Positions 51,805-60,000 of a stretch of DNA of 64,000 nucleotides are shown here, piece by piece (the stretch's first letter is position 1; each line of letters begins with the position of its first letter). The DNA comes from CAIZQW01 sp942493055 (GTDB taxonomy: Bacteria > Verrucomicrobiota > Kiritimatiellia > RFP12 > UBA1067). The notes below the pieces were generated by a model. That model was not told the DNA's origin. It made no database searches and saw only the letters and a program-made list of their open reading frames with translations. The stretch lies in the NCBI GenBank assembly GCA_942493055.1, contig OW818680.1, forward strand, positions 310,001 to 374,000. Reading direction: 5' to 3'. Position numbers and translations under genes: made by a program.

Positions 51805-52108
51805 ACTTATACCTTCCCTATAACTTGACCGGTCTGACAGAATACTTTTTCGCAAAGATCGCTATTGGGGTGAAGGACGGCGTGCCTACGCAAGCCCGTG
51901 GATACACGGGAGGCACAGCTCGTCCTTCACCCGGAGTCCATGTGTGACACGCAGGTGCTTGCACGAGATAAGCCCCGGCGGTATTCCGCCATTCGCGGGG
52001 GCTTTCCGTGCAAGCACCTCTCATAGCGATCTTCGCGTAAAACATTCTTTTCATTCGTGTGGTTCGCGTCATTCGCATGCTAATAAAGCTTTCACTACTG
52101 ATCACTGA
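51805..52108. repeat. Intergenic three-way-junction element
   Basis: The 187-base element 51851-52037 has an outer 15-bp stem with one mismatch (51851-51865 against 52023-52037). Inside are two long hairpins: arm 1 GGGTGAAGGAC/GTCCTTCACCC (51868-51932) with inner GTGCC/GGCAC and CCCGTG-gata-CACGGG; arm 2 AGGTGCTTGCACG/CGTGCAAGCACCT (51953-52019) with inner AGCCCC/GGGGCT and GGCGG-tatt-CCGCC. TTCGTG-type short repeats lie at 52050-52075. No gene in the gap. Confidence 0.85.
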
Positions 52109-54052
52109 TTACTTGACCGCTCCTGCGGCGACAGCGGCTAGCAGGCCGCCATACAGCAGAATCGTCTTCTGGCGTTCCGACAAGGTGACCGATACTTCAA
52201 AGCATGTTCCCTGCGTCTCGTTCGTGACAACAGCCTTGCCATTCCCCGCAATTGCGTCGCGCATGTTTGGAATCGTCAGCTTGTCGTTCTTCTGAAGCGT
52301 GTCATAATCAGAGGGGTTCACAAAGGTGAAGGGCACAATACCGAAGTTGATGAGGTTCGCAAGGTGGATACGCTCCATGCTCTTGGCGATCAGCGCCTTG
52401 ACGCCGAGATACATCGGACACATCGCCGCATGTTCACGGCTCGAGCCCTGTCCGTAGCTCTCTCCGGCAACAATGACATTGGCCAGTCCCGCATCACGGT
52501 TTGCCGAGGCATTCGCATGAAAGTGTGAATCCACATGCTCAAAGACATACTTGGCATACTGCGGAATATTCGAACGGTATTTAAGCCGTGCGCCCGCAGG
52601 CATGATATGATCGGTGGTGATCTTGTCGCCGACCTTGATCACGGCAACGCCTTTCAGCGTTTCAGCCATGGGTACGCCAGAGGGCACCTTGCCAATATTC
52701 GGTCCGCGCACGATCTCTGTTCCTGGTACGCCCTTGCCGGCCGTCTCCCGGAAGAGGAACATGCTGTCATCAATTGAAAAGGCCGTTGGCTCAACAACCG
52801 AATCCGTAAGCGCCATCGTACGCGCATCTGTGAAGCAGCCTGTCAGCGCAGCAGCCGCAGCGGTTTCAGGACTGACCAGGAAGATCTGTGCAGACTGCGT
52901 GCCTGAACGGCCTTCAAAATTACGATTGCTGGTGCGAAGGCTGACGGCATTCGTGCCCGGGGACATGTGGTTGCCAATGCAGAAGCCGCAGGCATTTTCT
53001 AGGATACGGACGCCTGCGCTCACAAGGTCACCCAGCAGTCCTTCCTGGGCCAGCATCTCCACCACCTGACGTGACCCTGGCGCCACACCGACTTCGATAT
53101 CCGGATGGATCTTCTTGCCGCGAAGCATCAGCGCCACGGTCTTCAGATCGCGATACGACGAGTTCGTGCAGGAGCCGATCAAGACCTGATTGACCTTCTT
53201 GCCCGTCAGTGAAGCGATGGTCGCAATATTACCAGGAGAATGGGGACAGGAGGCCATAGGCTCGATCTGCGAGAGGTCGAGTTCAAGGACCTGATCATAC
53301 GCAGCATCCGAGTCCGCGACGAGTTCCATCCAATCCTGCTCACGTCCCTGGGCCTTCAAGAATGCCTGCGTCGTGGCATCGCTCGGGAAGACCGAGGTGG
53401 TGACGCCAAGCTCTGCGCCCATGTTCGTAATCGTGGCGCGGGAAGGTACGCTCAGCGTCTCAACGCCCGGACCGCCATATTCGATCATGCAGTTCACATT
53501 GCCCTGCGTCCCATAGACTGACAACACCTTGAGAGCAACATCCTTTGCGGAGACACCGGGCTTCAGCTTTCCGGTCAACCTGACAAGTCTCACCCTGGGG
53601 GAGATTACGTAGAACGGACCGCCCCCCATGGCCACTGCGACATCAATCCCGCCCGCGCCGATGGCGATCATCCCGATGCCGCCGCCCGACGGGGTATGCG
53701 AGTCGCTGCCCAACAGGGTCGCGCCTGGCTTGCCAAAGCGCTCCAGGTGAAGCTGATGGCAAATGCCGTTACCCGGACGCGAGTAGACAATGCCGTAACG
53801 CTGCGCCACGCTCTTCAGGTACGCATGGTCATCCGCATTCTCAAAGCCGACCTGGATCGTGTTATGATCCACATAACTGACCGCCAGATCCGCCTTGACG
53901 CGATCAAGGCCCATGCTTTCAAACTGGAGATAGGCCATGGTGCCTGTCGCATCCTGCGTCAGGGTCTGGTCAATGCGGATGGCCAACTCCTTTCCAGGAG
54001 TCAGCTCACCCGAGATGCGATGCTTCGAAAGGATTTTCTCAACAATGTTCAT
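52109..54052 (-). CDS. acn: Aconitate hydratase, LeuC-like compact type
   Basis: Interconverts citrate and isocitrate with a [4Fe-4S] cluster. 647 residues, the compact aconitase seen in Clostridia, Bacteroidota and PVC bacteria. Cluster Cys in VLIGSCTNSSYRDL and NACGFCIGNHMSPG (two Cys); substrate motifs LLGSDSHTPSGGGIGM, TNRNFEGRSG and GESYGQGSSREHAA in the swivel domain. It starts 5 bases after tpiA ends, so the two form an operon. Confidence 0.94.
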   Translation of the reverse strand: MNIVEKILSKHRISGELTPGKELAIRIDQTLTQDATGTMAYLQFESMGLDRVKADLAVSYVDHNTIQVGFENADDHAYLKSVAQRYGIVYSRPGNGICHQLHLERFGKPGATLLGSDSHTPSGGGIGMIAIGAGGIDVAVAMGGGPFYVISPRVRLVRLTGKLKPGVSAKDVALKVLSVYGTQGNVNCMIEYGGPGVETLSVPSRATITNMGAELGVTTSVFPSDATTQAFLKAQGREQDWMELVADSDAAYDQVLELDLSQIEPMASCPHSPGNIATIASLTGKKVNQVLIGSCTNSSYRDLKTVALMLRGKKIHPDIEVGVAPGSRQVVEMLAQEGLLGDLVSAGVRILENACGFCIGNHMSPGTNAVSLRTSNRNFEGRSGTQSAQIFLVSPETAAAAALTGCFTDARTMALTDSVVEPTAFSIDDSMFLFRETAGKGVPGTEIVRGPNIGKVPSGVPMAETLKGVAVIKVGDKITTDHIMPAGARLKYRSNIPQYAKYVFEHVDSHFHANASANRDAGLANVIVAGESYGQGSSREHAAMCPMYLGVKALIAKSMERIHLANLINFGIVPFTFVNPSDYDTLQKNDKLTIPNMRDAIAGNGKAVVTNETQGTCFEVSVTLSERQKTILLYGGLLAAVAAGAVK

Positions 54053-54057
54053 AAAGC

Positions 54058-54804
54058 TTAAACACCCGCCTTAACGATTGCAGCAAAGGTATCCGCCTTC
54101 AAAGCGGCGCCGCCAATGAGTCCGCCATCAATGTCAGGCTTGCCCATCAGCTCTTTTGCGTTGTCAGGCTTCATGCTGCCACCGTACTGGATGCGGACCG
54201 TCTCAGCGACTGCTGCTCCGGCCATTTCAGCCAGCGTGCGGCGGATAATCGCGTGCACATCCTGCGCCTGTTCCGGCGTGGCGGTGCGTCCGGTTCCAAT
54301 CGCCCATACCGGCTCATACGCAATGACGACCTTCGAGATGTCCAATCCGGCAAGGCCGGCTTTGATCTGACGGACCACCACGGCCTCCATCTCGCCATTG
54401 TCACGTTCCTGAAGGGTTTCGCCGACGCACACCAGCGGGACAAGTCCGGCATCCAAAGCCGCCTTGGTGCGCTTGTTGACGGTCTCGTCTGTCTCACCAA
54501 AATACTGACGGCGTTCGCTGTGGCCGACGATCACATGCGTGACACACAAATCCTTCAGCATTGCAGCAGAAATTTCGCCTGTGTAAGCGCCCGAAGCTTC
54601 CCAGTGAATATTCTGGGCGCCGAGCTTGACATTCGAGCCTGCGCAAGCTGCCGCGGCATCCTTCAAATCCGTAAACGGAGGGCAGACAACCACTTCGACA
54701 TTCGTGATGCCGGCGGTTTCCTTCTTGATCCCCTCAATAAGCGCCGCTGTTTCAGACGCGGTCTTGTTCATTTTCCAGTTTCCTGCAACGATTTTGGTGC
54801 GCAT
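54058..54804 (-). CDS. tpiA: Triosephosphate isomerase
   Basis: Interconverts glyceraldehyde-3-phosphate and dihydroxyacetone phosphate, and would take the DHAP made by RhaD. 248 residues from the ATG at 54804 (GGAG upstream); IVAGNWKMNKT with Lys12, VIVGHSERRQYFGE with catalytic His, AYEPVWAIGTG with catalytic Glu, and the phosphate loop IQYGGSMKPDN, IGGAALKAD. First gene of tpiA-acn. Confidence 0.96.
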   Translation of the reverse strand: MRTKIVAGNWKMNKTASETAALIEGIKKETAGITNVEVVVCPPFTDLKDAAAACAGSNVKLGAQNIHWEASGAYTGEISAAMLKDLCVTHVIVGHSERRQYFGETDETVNKRTKAALDAGLVPLVCVGETLQERDNGEMEAVVVRQIKAGLAGLDISKVVIAYEPVWAIGTGRTATPEQAQDVHAIIRRTLAEMAGAAVAETVRIQYGGSMKPDNAKELMGKPDIDGGLIGGAALKADTFAAIVKAGV

Positions 54805-54941
54805 GTGTATTGACTCCTTATGGTTATAAAAATGAGGCAAATATTATGCCTTTTCCCTGACCGATATGCAAGGGGGAAACAAGTTGCGAAAAAAATATTT
54901 TTTCATCGTGGAAATTATAAAGTTCTCATATGTTTATAATT

Positions 54942-55004
54942 GTTTACACAACACATAACGTGTAAACTTTAAATCATAAATCAAACAATAATCATGGTGA
55001 TTAT
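54942..55004. promoter_or_regulatory. Two palindromes upstream of the TM2 gene
   Basis: GTTTACAC (54942-54949) and GTGTAAAC (54960-54967) form a perfect 8-bp inverted repeat with 10 bases between. ATAATCA-TGG-TGATTAT (54988-55004) is a second perfect 7-bp palindrome. In an AT-rich stretch before a gene they look like operator sites. Confidence 0.5.
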
Positions 55005-55036
55005 CGTTCGATCAAGACGTGTGAAAGGAATAAAAA

Positions 55037-55243
55037 ATGAACAAGGATTGGCTGACCACCTTATTACTCTGTTTTTTTCTTGGCTTCTTAGGTATTCATC
55101 GTTTTTATACTGGAAGCACCGGAATAGGTGTTGTTCAATTACTGACATTTGGTGGCTGCGGGATTTGGACCCTTGTCGACTTTATCATGATCCTTACCGG
55201 CGCCTATAAAGATGGCAATGGGAATCCTTTAGTTAAGAAATAA
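55037..55243 (+). CDS. TM2-domain protein
   Basis: 68 residues with two hydrophobic helices joined by the short conserved polar loop FLGIHRFYTGSTGIGVVQL and a DFIMILTGAYKDGNGNP tail, the TM2 domain pattern. AAAGGA is 7 bases before the ATG. Its function in bacteria is unknown. It overlaps the DUF2752 start by one base. Confidence 0.88.
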   Translation: MNKDWLTTLLLCFFLGFLGIHRFYTGSTGIGVVQLLTFGGCGIWTLVDFIMILTGAYKDGNGNPLVKK

Positions 55244-55509
55244 TGTTGAAGTATTCTATACCCATTTTTTTTCTGGGCATAGCATTATTGTGGCTCGTGC
55301 CGTTATCGACTATCGACAACGGCACGAGTTGCTGCCTTATAAAAACCATCACAGGATCTGAGTGTCCGGGATGCGGCATGACACGGGCTTTTTTTCACTT
55401 GCTTCATGGGGAAGTTGCAACGGCATTTCAGTATAATTGGAAAATTTTTATTGTGATGCCTATGCTCGCTTTTGTAGGCATACGATTTTTGAGACTCCGC
55501 CGCTTTTAA
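55243..55509 (+). CDS. DUF2752 membrane protein
   Basis: 88 residues with two hydrophobic segments and the family motif C-P-G-C-G-M-T-R-A (GSECPGCGMTRAFFHLLHG). Genes for DUF2752 and TM2 proteins are often adjacent in PVC and Bacteroidota genomes, as here (TAATG overlap). Function unknown; the paired Cys suggest metal or redox chemistry at the membrane. Confidence 0.85.
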   Translation: MLKYSIPIFFLGIALLWLVPLSTIDNGTSCCLIKTITGSECPGCGMTRAFFHLLHGEVATAFQYNWKIFIVMPMLAFVGIRFLRLRRF

Positions 55510-55519
55510 GTATATCCTG

Positions 55520-56869
55520 ATGAGCATGCTGAAACCAAGATTTTTAATTCTACTCGCAAGCTGGACATGTCTCTGCGCAACTGCAACGACATTCCAGCTT
55601 GCGGAGCGTTTGGAGGTCGGACCTGCCTGGGCAGGCTGTCCAGTCGGCTTTGCGCTGGCCACACACTCCAATCGCCAGTTCATCGCCTACTACGATGACA
55701 ACCGCGAGATGACGCTCGCGCAGCGCGACCTCTCCTCAAATAAGTGGCAGTTCAAGCGCCTCCCCTCCAAGTTGGGCTGGGACAGCCATAACTATATTGC
55801 GATCACCATCGACGCGGAAGGCTATCTCCATGTCTCCGGCAACATGCATGCCGTCCCGCTCGTCTATTTCCGCAGCACGAACCAACTCGACATTGCCTCA
55901 ATCGTGCCGATTCATCGCATGACAGGCGAACTGGAAAAGCGCGTCACCTATCCCAGTTTCATGAGTCTTCATGACAACACGCTGATCTTTACTTGCCGCG
56001 ACGGCGGAAGCGGAAATGGCAATCAGATCTGGAACCGTTACGATTTAAAATCAAAAACTTGGAAACGCCTCATCGACACGCCACTCTTTGATGGCGAAGG
56101 CCTCATGAGCGCCTATATGCACGGTCCTGAACGCGGACCTGACGGCTTCTACCATCTCTCCTGGGTCTGGCGCGACACACCGGCCTGCGAGACCTGCCAC
56201 ACGCTCTCATACGCGCGCAGCCGCGACCTGGTCTCCTGGGAGAATATCCAAGGCAAGCCAATACGCTTACCACTGCGGCTCGCCTCGGATGTCGTTGTCG
56301 CTGACCTCCCCATCAAGAGCGGCTTGATCAACTGCTCGTTCAACATGGGCTTTGATACGAAGGGCAAGCCTGTTCTCTCTTACACGAAGCACGATGACAA
56401 GGGCAATACCCAGTTGATGAACGCCCGGCATGACGGAAAAACGTGGATAAGCACCCAAGCCTCGAACTGGGATTATCGCTGGGCACCGACTGGAGGCGGC
56501 ACCATTATCGGCGAAATCGGCGTCGGAGCTGTCGAGAACCAGGACGGGAAACTCGCACAAAATTACTCGCATGCGAAATTGGGCGGTGGACGCTGGCTCC
56601 TCGATGAAGCAACCTTGAAGCCGATTGGGAAGGCTCCTGTGCGCGATAAGTGGCCGGGGGGCATTATCAAGAACGAGCGTACCGAACCGGAGATGCGGTT
56701 GAATTCAGCCTCTGACTGCCTGCGCAAACCCAACGAGAGCCTCTCCTGCGATGGCTATCTCTATCGTTTGGTCTGGGAATGCCTCCCCGCCAACCGCGAC
56801 CGCCCTCACGCCGGCGGCGCCCCTGCCCCCTCCAAACTGCGACTCTTCAAGTTCAAAAACCTTCCATGA
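55520..56869 (+). CDS. Secreted BNR_4 seven-bladed propeller protein (PL24/PL25/GH145-like fold)
   Basis: 449 residues with a signal peptide to CATAT (about 22). Propeller repeats include WDSHNYIAITIDAEGYLHVSGNMH, TYPSFMSLHDNTLIFTCRDGGSGNG, GPERGPDGFYHLSWVWRDTPACETCH and DTKGKPVLSY. BNR_4 members include ulvan lyases (PL24/PL25) and GH145 L-rhamnose-releasing enzymes, in which His residues early in blades are catalytic; HN near 91 and H near 104 are candidates. With a rhamnose pathway in the window, a rhamnose-containing acidic polysaccharide is a reasonable guess. No Shine-Dalgarno; start uncertain (55520 or 55526). Confidence 0.7.
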   Translation: MSMLKPRFLILLASWTCLCATATTFQLAERLEVGPAWAGCPVGFALATHSNRQFIAYYDDNREMTLAQRDLSSNKWQFKRLPSKLGWDSHNYIAITIDAEGYLHVSGNMHAVPLVYFRSTNQLDIASIVPIHRMTGELEKRVTYPSFMSLHDNTLIFTCRDGGSGNGNQIWNRYDLKSKTWKRLIDTPLFDGEGLMSAYMHGPERGPDGFYHLSWVWRDTPACETCHTLSYARSRDLVSWENIQGKPIRLPLRLASDVVVADLPIKSGLINCSFNMGFDTKGKPVLSYTKHDDKGNTQLMNARHDGKTWISTQASNWDYRWAPTGGGTIIGEIGVGAVENQDGKLAQNYSHAKLGGGRWLLDEATLKPIGKAPVRDKWPGGIIKNERTEPEMRLNSASDCLRKPNESLSCDGYLYRLVWECLPANRDRPHAGGAPAPSKLRLFKFKNLP

Positions 56870-57031
56870 TTTACAGATTTCCCCGTTCGGTTATTTTTTC
56901 TTGAACTATCTCCTAAAAAAGATTACGTTATGAGTTAATTTTCCCAGAATGGGTTATTTTGCAGTCTTAACGTTTTCGGTTTCCTGCAGCTGCTGGATGC
57001 CGCTTATCAATGGCCACGTGAAAGGGGGAGG

Positions 57032-60000
57032 ATGAAAACCTTATCAGCGCTTTTCTTCATTGTTTTATTTTCCGCCATCTCCGCGCACCTATTCGCAGCT
57101 CCTGTCTACGACTTGGACACTGCGGATGGACGTTATCTCTCGTTTGATGACTACAGCCTGACGACCGGCACCACGCCAACCTGGCAACATTTTGGACCAA
57201 CGGCTCCGACACCATCTGCAAGAGGTCTTAAGGCCGGCACCAATCACCTTCATCAATCATCCTGGTCCTTTCTCCATTGCCGCATTGGAAGAAGCACATA
57301 CATAGAAAACAGCGTCTTACCCATTTTAAACGGAAATGAATATGTGCCGATTGGAACAAATTACTGTCTCTATTTGCAAAACACAACGAATGTTTTAATC
57401 CATTCACCCGTATTTACGACAGGTATCGGGACCTTGTATTTGGATGCAATTTCTTTAAATTATTTGGACATTAACATCGCCATCTATATTGCCACCAATA
57501 TGGTTAATGATTTAGGCGCCCCTGTTCCGATTGATGAGTCCGCCAATTCGAATCGAACGGCGATTGTGTGGGAGCCAGCCCCGCTGGACATTATTACTTT
57601 GGTAGGCGGTGATCCAGAGTTTGCTTATAAACGGGAGTTGAACATCCGGCAACCAGTCTGCATCAAAATTATGAGGAACAATATGTATGCTGATTACTTC
57701 TCTCGGGATGGCTATTACGCTGTCATCGACAACATCCGCGTCTCGGAGCCGCCTGCGGATGTGGTGATGGACAAAAGTGCCATGCCCTTCAATGTCTATC
57801 CACGTGTGAACCAGGAGATGAATATCCAGTTCAGGATCGACAATGTCCCAGGCCCTTATACCACTGTCTCCACTCTGCGTACGAATGTGCTACTGGTCTC
57901 GCGCTGGAACTACCTTAATCAGAAAACTACGCCCTGGACGACCAATGTGATGCAGTGCGTCAACATCGGTGACGGAGCCGGCAACAATGAACTTTGGCAA
58001 CCGCTGCCCCCTTTGCCATCCTATCCAGATGCGGGCGATCTGGAGTACTTCTTCCTGTGCCACTTTGATGGGGCATATTACCAGTCGTATGATTATACGG
58101 TCTATCCGAAAGTGCTCGACCCAGTGCTTTTCCCGCCGGAGAACATGTCTCCAAGAACCTATTCCGCCGATGGTGTCACACACAATTCAGGCACGAACGC
58201 TCCCTTTGTCTTCCCGCTACGACTCTTCCCGTCGGAACACGACACCGTGAAAACGCTGCTCTATGTCAATGGTTCTGAAACCCCCATGGCTCTGCCCATG
58301 ACCCTCGTCGGCACCAACAGATGGCAGGCCAAGTACGATGTGATTAACTATCTTAACGTCACCAACCTGCTCTGGTACTTTGAATCAACCGGTGCCTTTA
58401 CCAACGCCTACCAAGTGACGCAGGAGAAGCATTACTGGCACAACGTCAACCATATCCAAAACAGAGCTTTGCCCTACGGCGACATCTGCGGGGTGACCGA
58501 TGCCTCGCTCACGAACCGTCCCGCAGAGTGGTTCGGCGTAACGATCACCCCCGGGGAGTCGAGTTACGTCCTCTTCACCCTCGACACCTCCAAGAGCAAC
58601 TGCCTTGCTGGACGCGGTGAATACCAGAACTTCAATGGCTGGAACACAGGCGCTGTAGCGCAGAACGCCTTCACCGACGCCGACGACAAGTGGCCGAAAG
58701 TCTCCTGCTCACAAAACTTCTCCAGCGGCTGGCGCCAAAGCTACTTTAGCGGCCTCAGTAACTGGTTCGGCACCATTACCTTTGCCGGAAAGACCGCAAG
58801 CGTACGTGTAGGGCCCGAAGCGATCTTGTCGCAACCCCTTTCCTGGCTGGCAGGAAGCTTCCAGTATGTCACCGAGCGGACGGCAATTAATGGATTGGTC
58901 GCTGATGCAGAAACCACAGGGCAGCGCCGCAATCAAGGCATCCGATTGTTGGGCGGCAGTGATGGTTTGGGACTGGGCTATTACCAAGGAAGCCTTGGCC
59001 AGCAGAATGGAATCAATGGCGTGGGGACCGTCACCTACAAAGCCCGCCTGAGCCGCCCGATCGCAACTGATCCGGACTACAACTACAATGTGGCCTATCG
59101 CTTCAGAGACATGATGCGCACGAATTATGTGCTTAAATGTTACATGAATGCGGTAACTGCAACACCGGAAGCGCCCTCCATTTCTATCATCGCCTATTAC
59201 CAGTCCCCACGCAAATTTTACGAGTATCGCATTGTGCAGCTTCCGGATGCCCGCGATATCAATGCTCCTTATGGAGTATATGCAGGACGTGACGGCTATG
59301 TTGCCCACCAGATATGGAAATGGAATGGCAGCAACACGCCACAACTGCTGGCAGAATCCAAACGTGTGAATACCGTGACAACAGCTTGGGGCGGGACAGA
59401 ATTAGCGTATGATGCACGGGTGACCACGACACAATCGAATCCAACAGAGTTCAGACTCTATACCACGTTGACACCCACGCCAAGCGTCTCCCTGCGGGTC
59501 AGGTTCCAGAACACGGATATTCCTTTTCCTGCTGGTTCGACAACATTCGAAGTTGTGGACTCCACGAATCCCATTCTCTTCGGAGGTTATGGCTTCCATT
59601 CAGCGGACTGTACGTTGTTTGTGAACACGATGACACTTAACAAAACGCTTGTTGGCGCTATTGATGGCGGAGGGACACCAACAGTTGTCATCGGCGGCGG
59701 CTCTTCAAACCACGCTACCGAATGGTATTGGCCAGCAGAACTCTACTCACTATCAGGCAACACGTTTGCACCAGCGATGCAATCTGCCAACGTGCAGGTA
59801 CTCACCGGATCCAGCGAGTTGGGACCCTGGACGCCCTTTAGAAACCAGACTGTGAACAGCTATGCGTATCAGAATTTTAGTGCGACCACGAACGCATGGA
59901 ACAACCTCTGTGCACGAATCCAGGCCAATGATAGAGTTGGAGTGGTTATTGATGGTGTGCGCGTAGGAAGCTGGCGCGGAGAGAACATTACATCCGCGCC

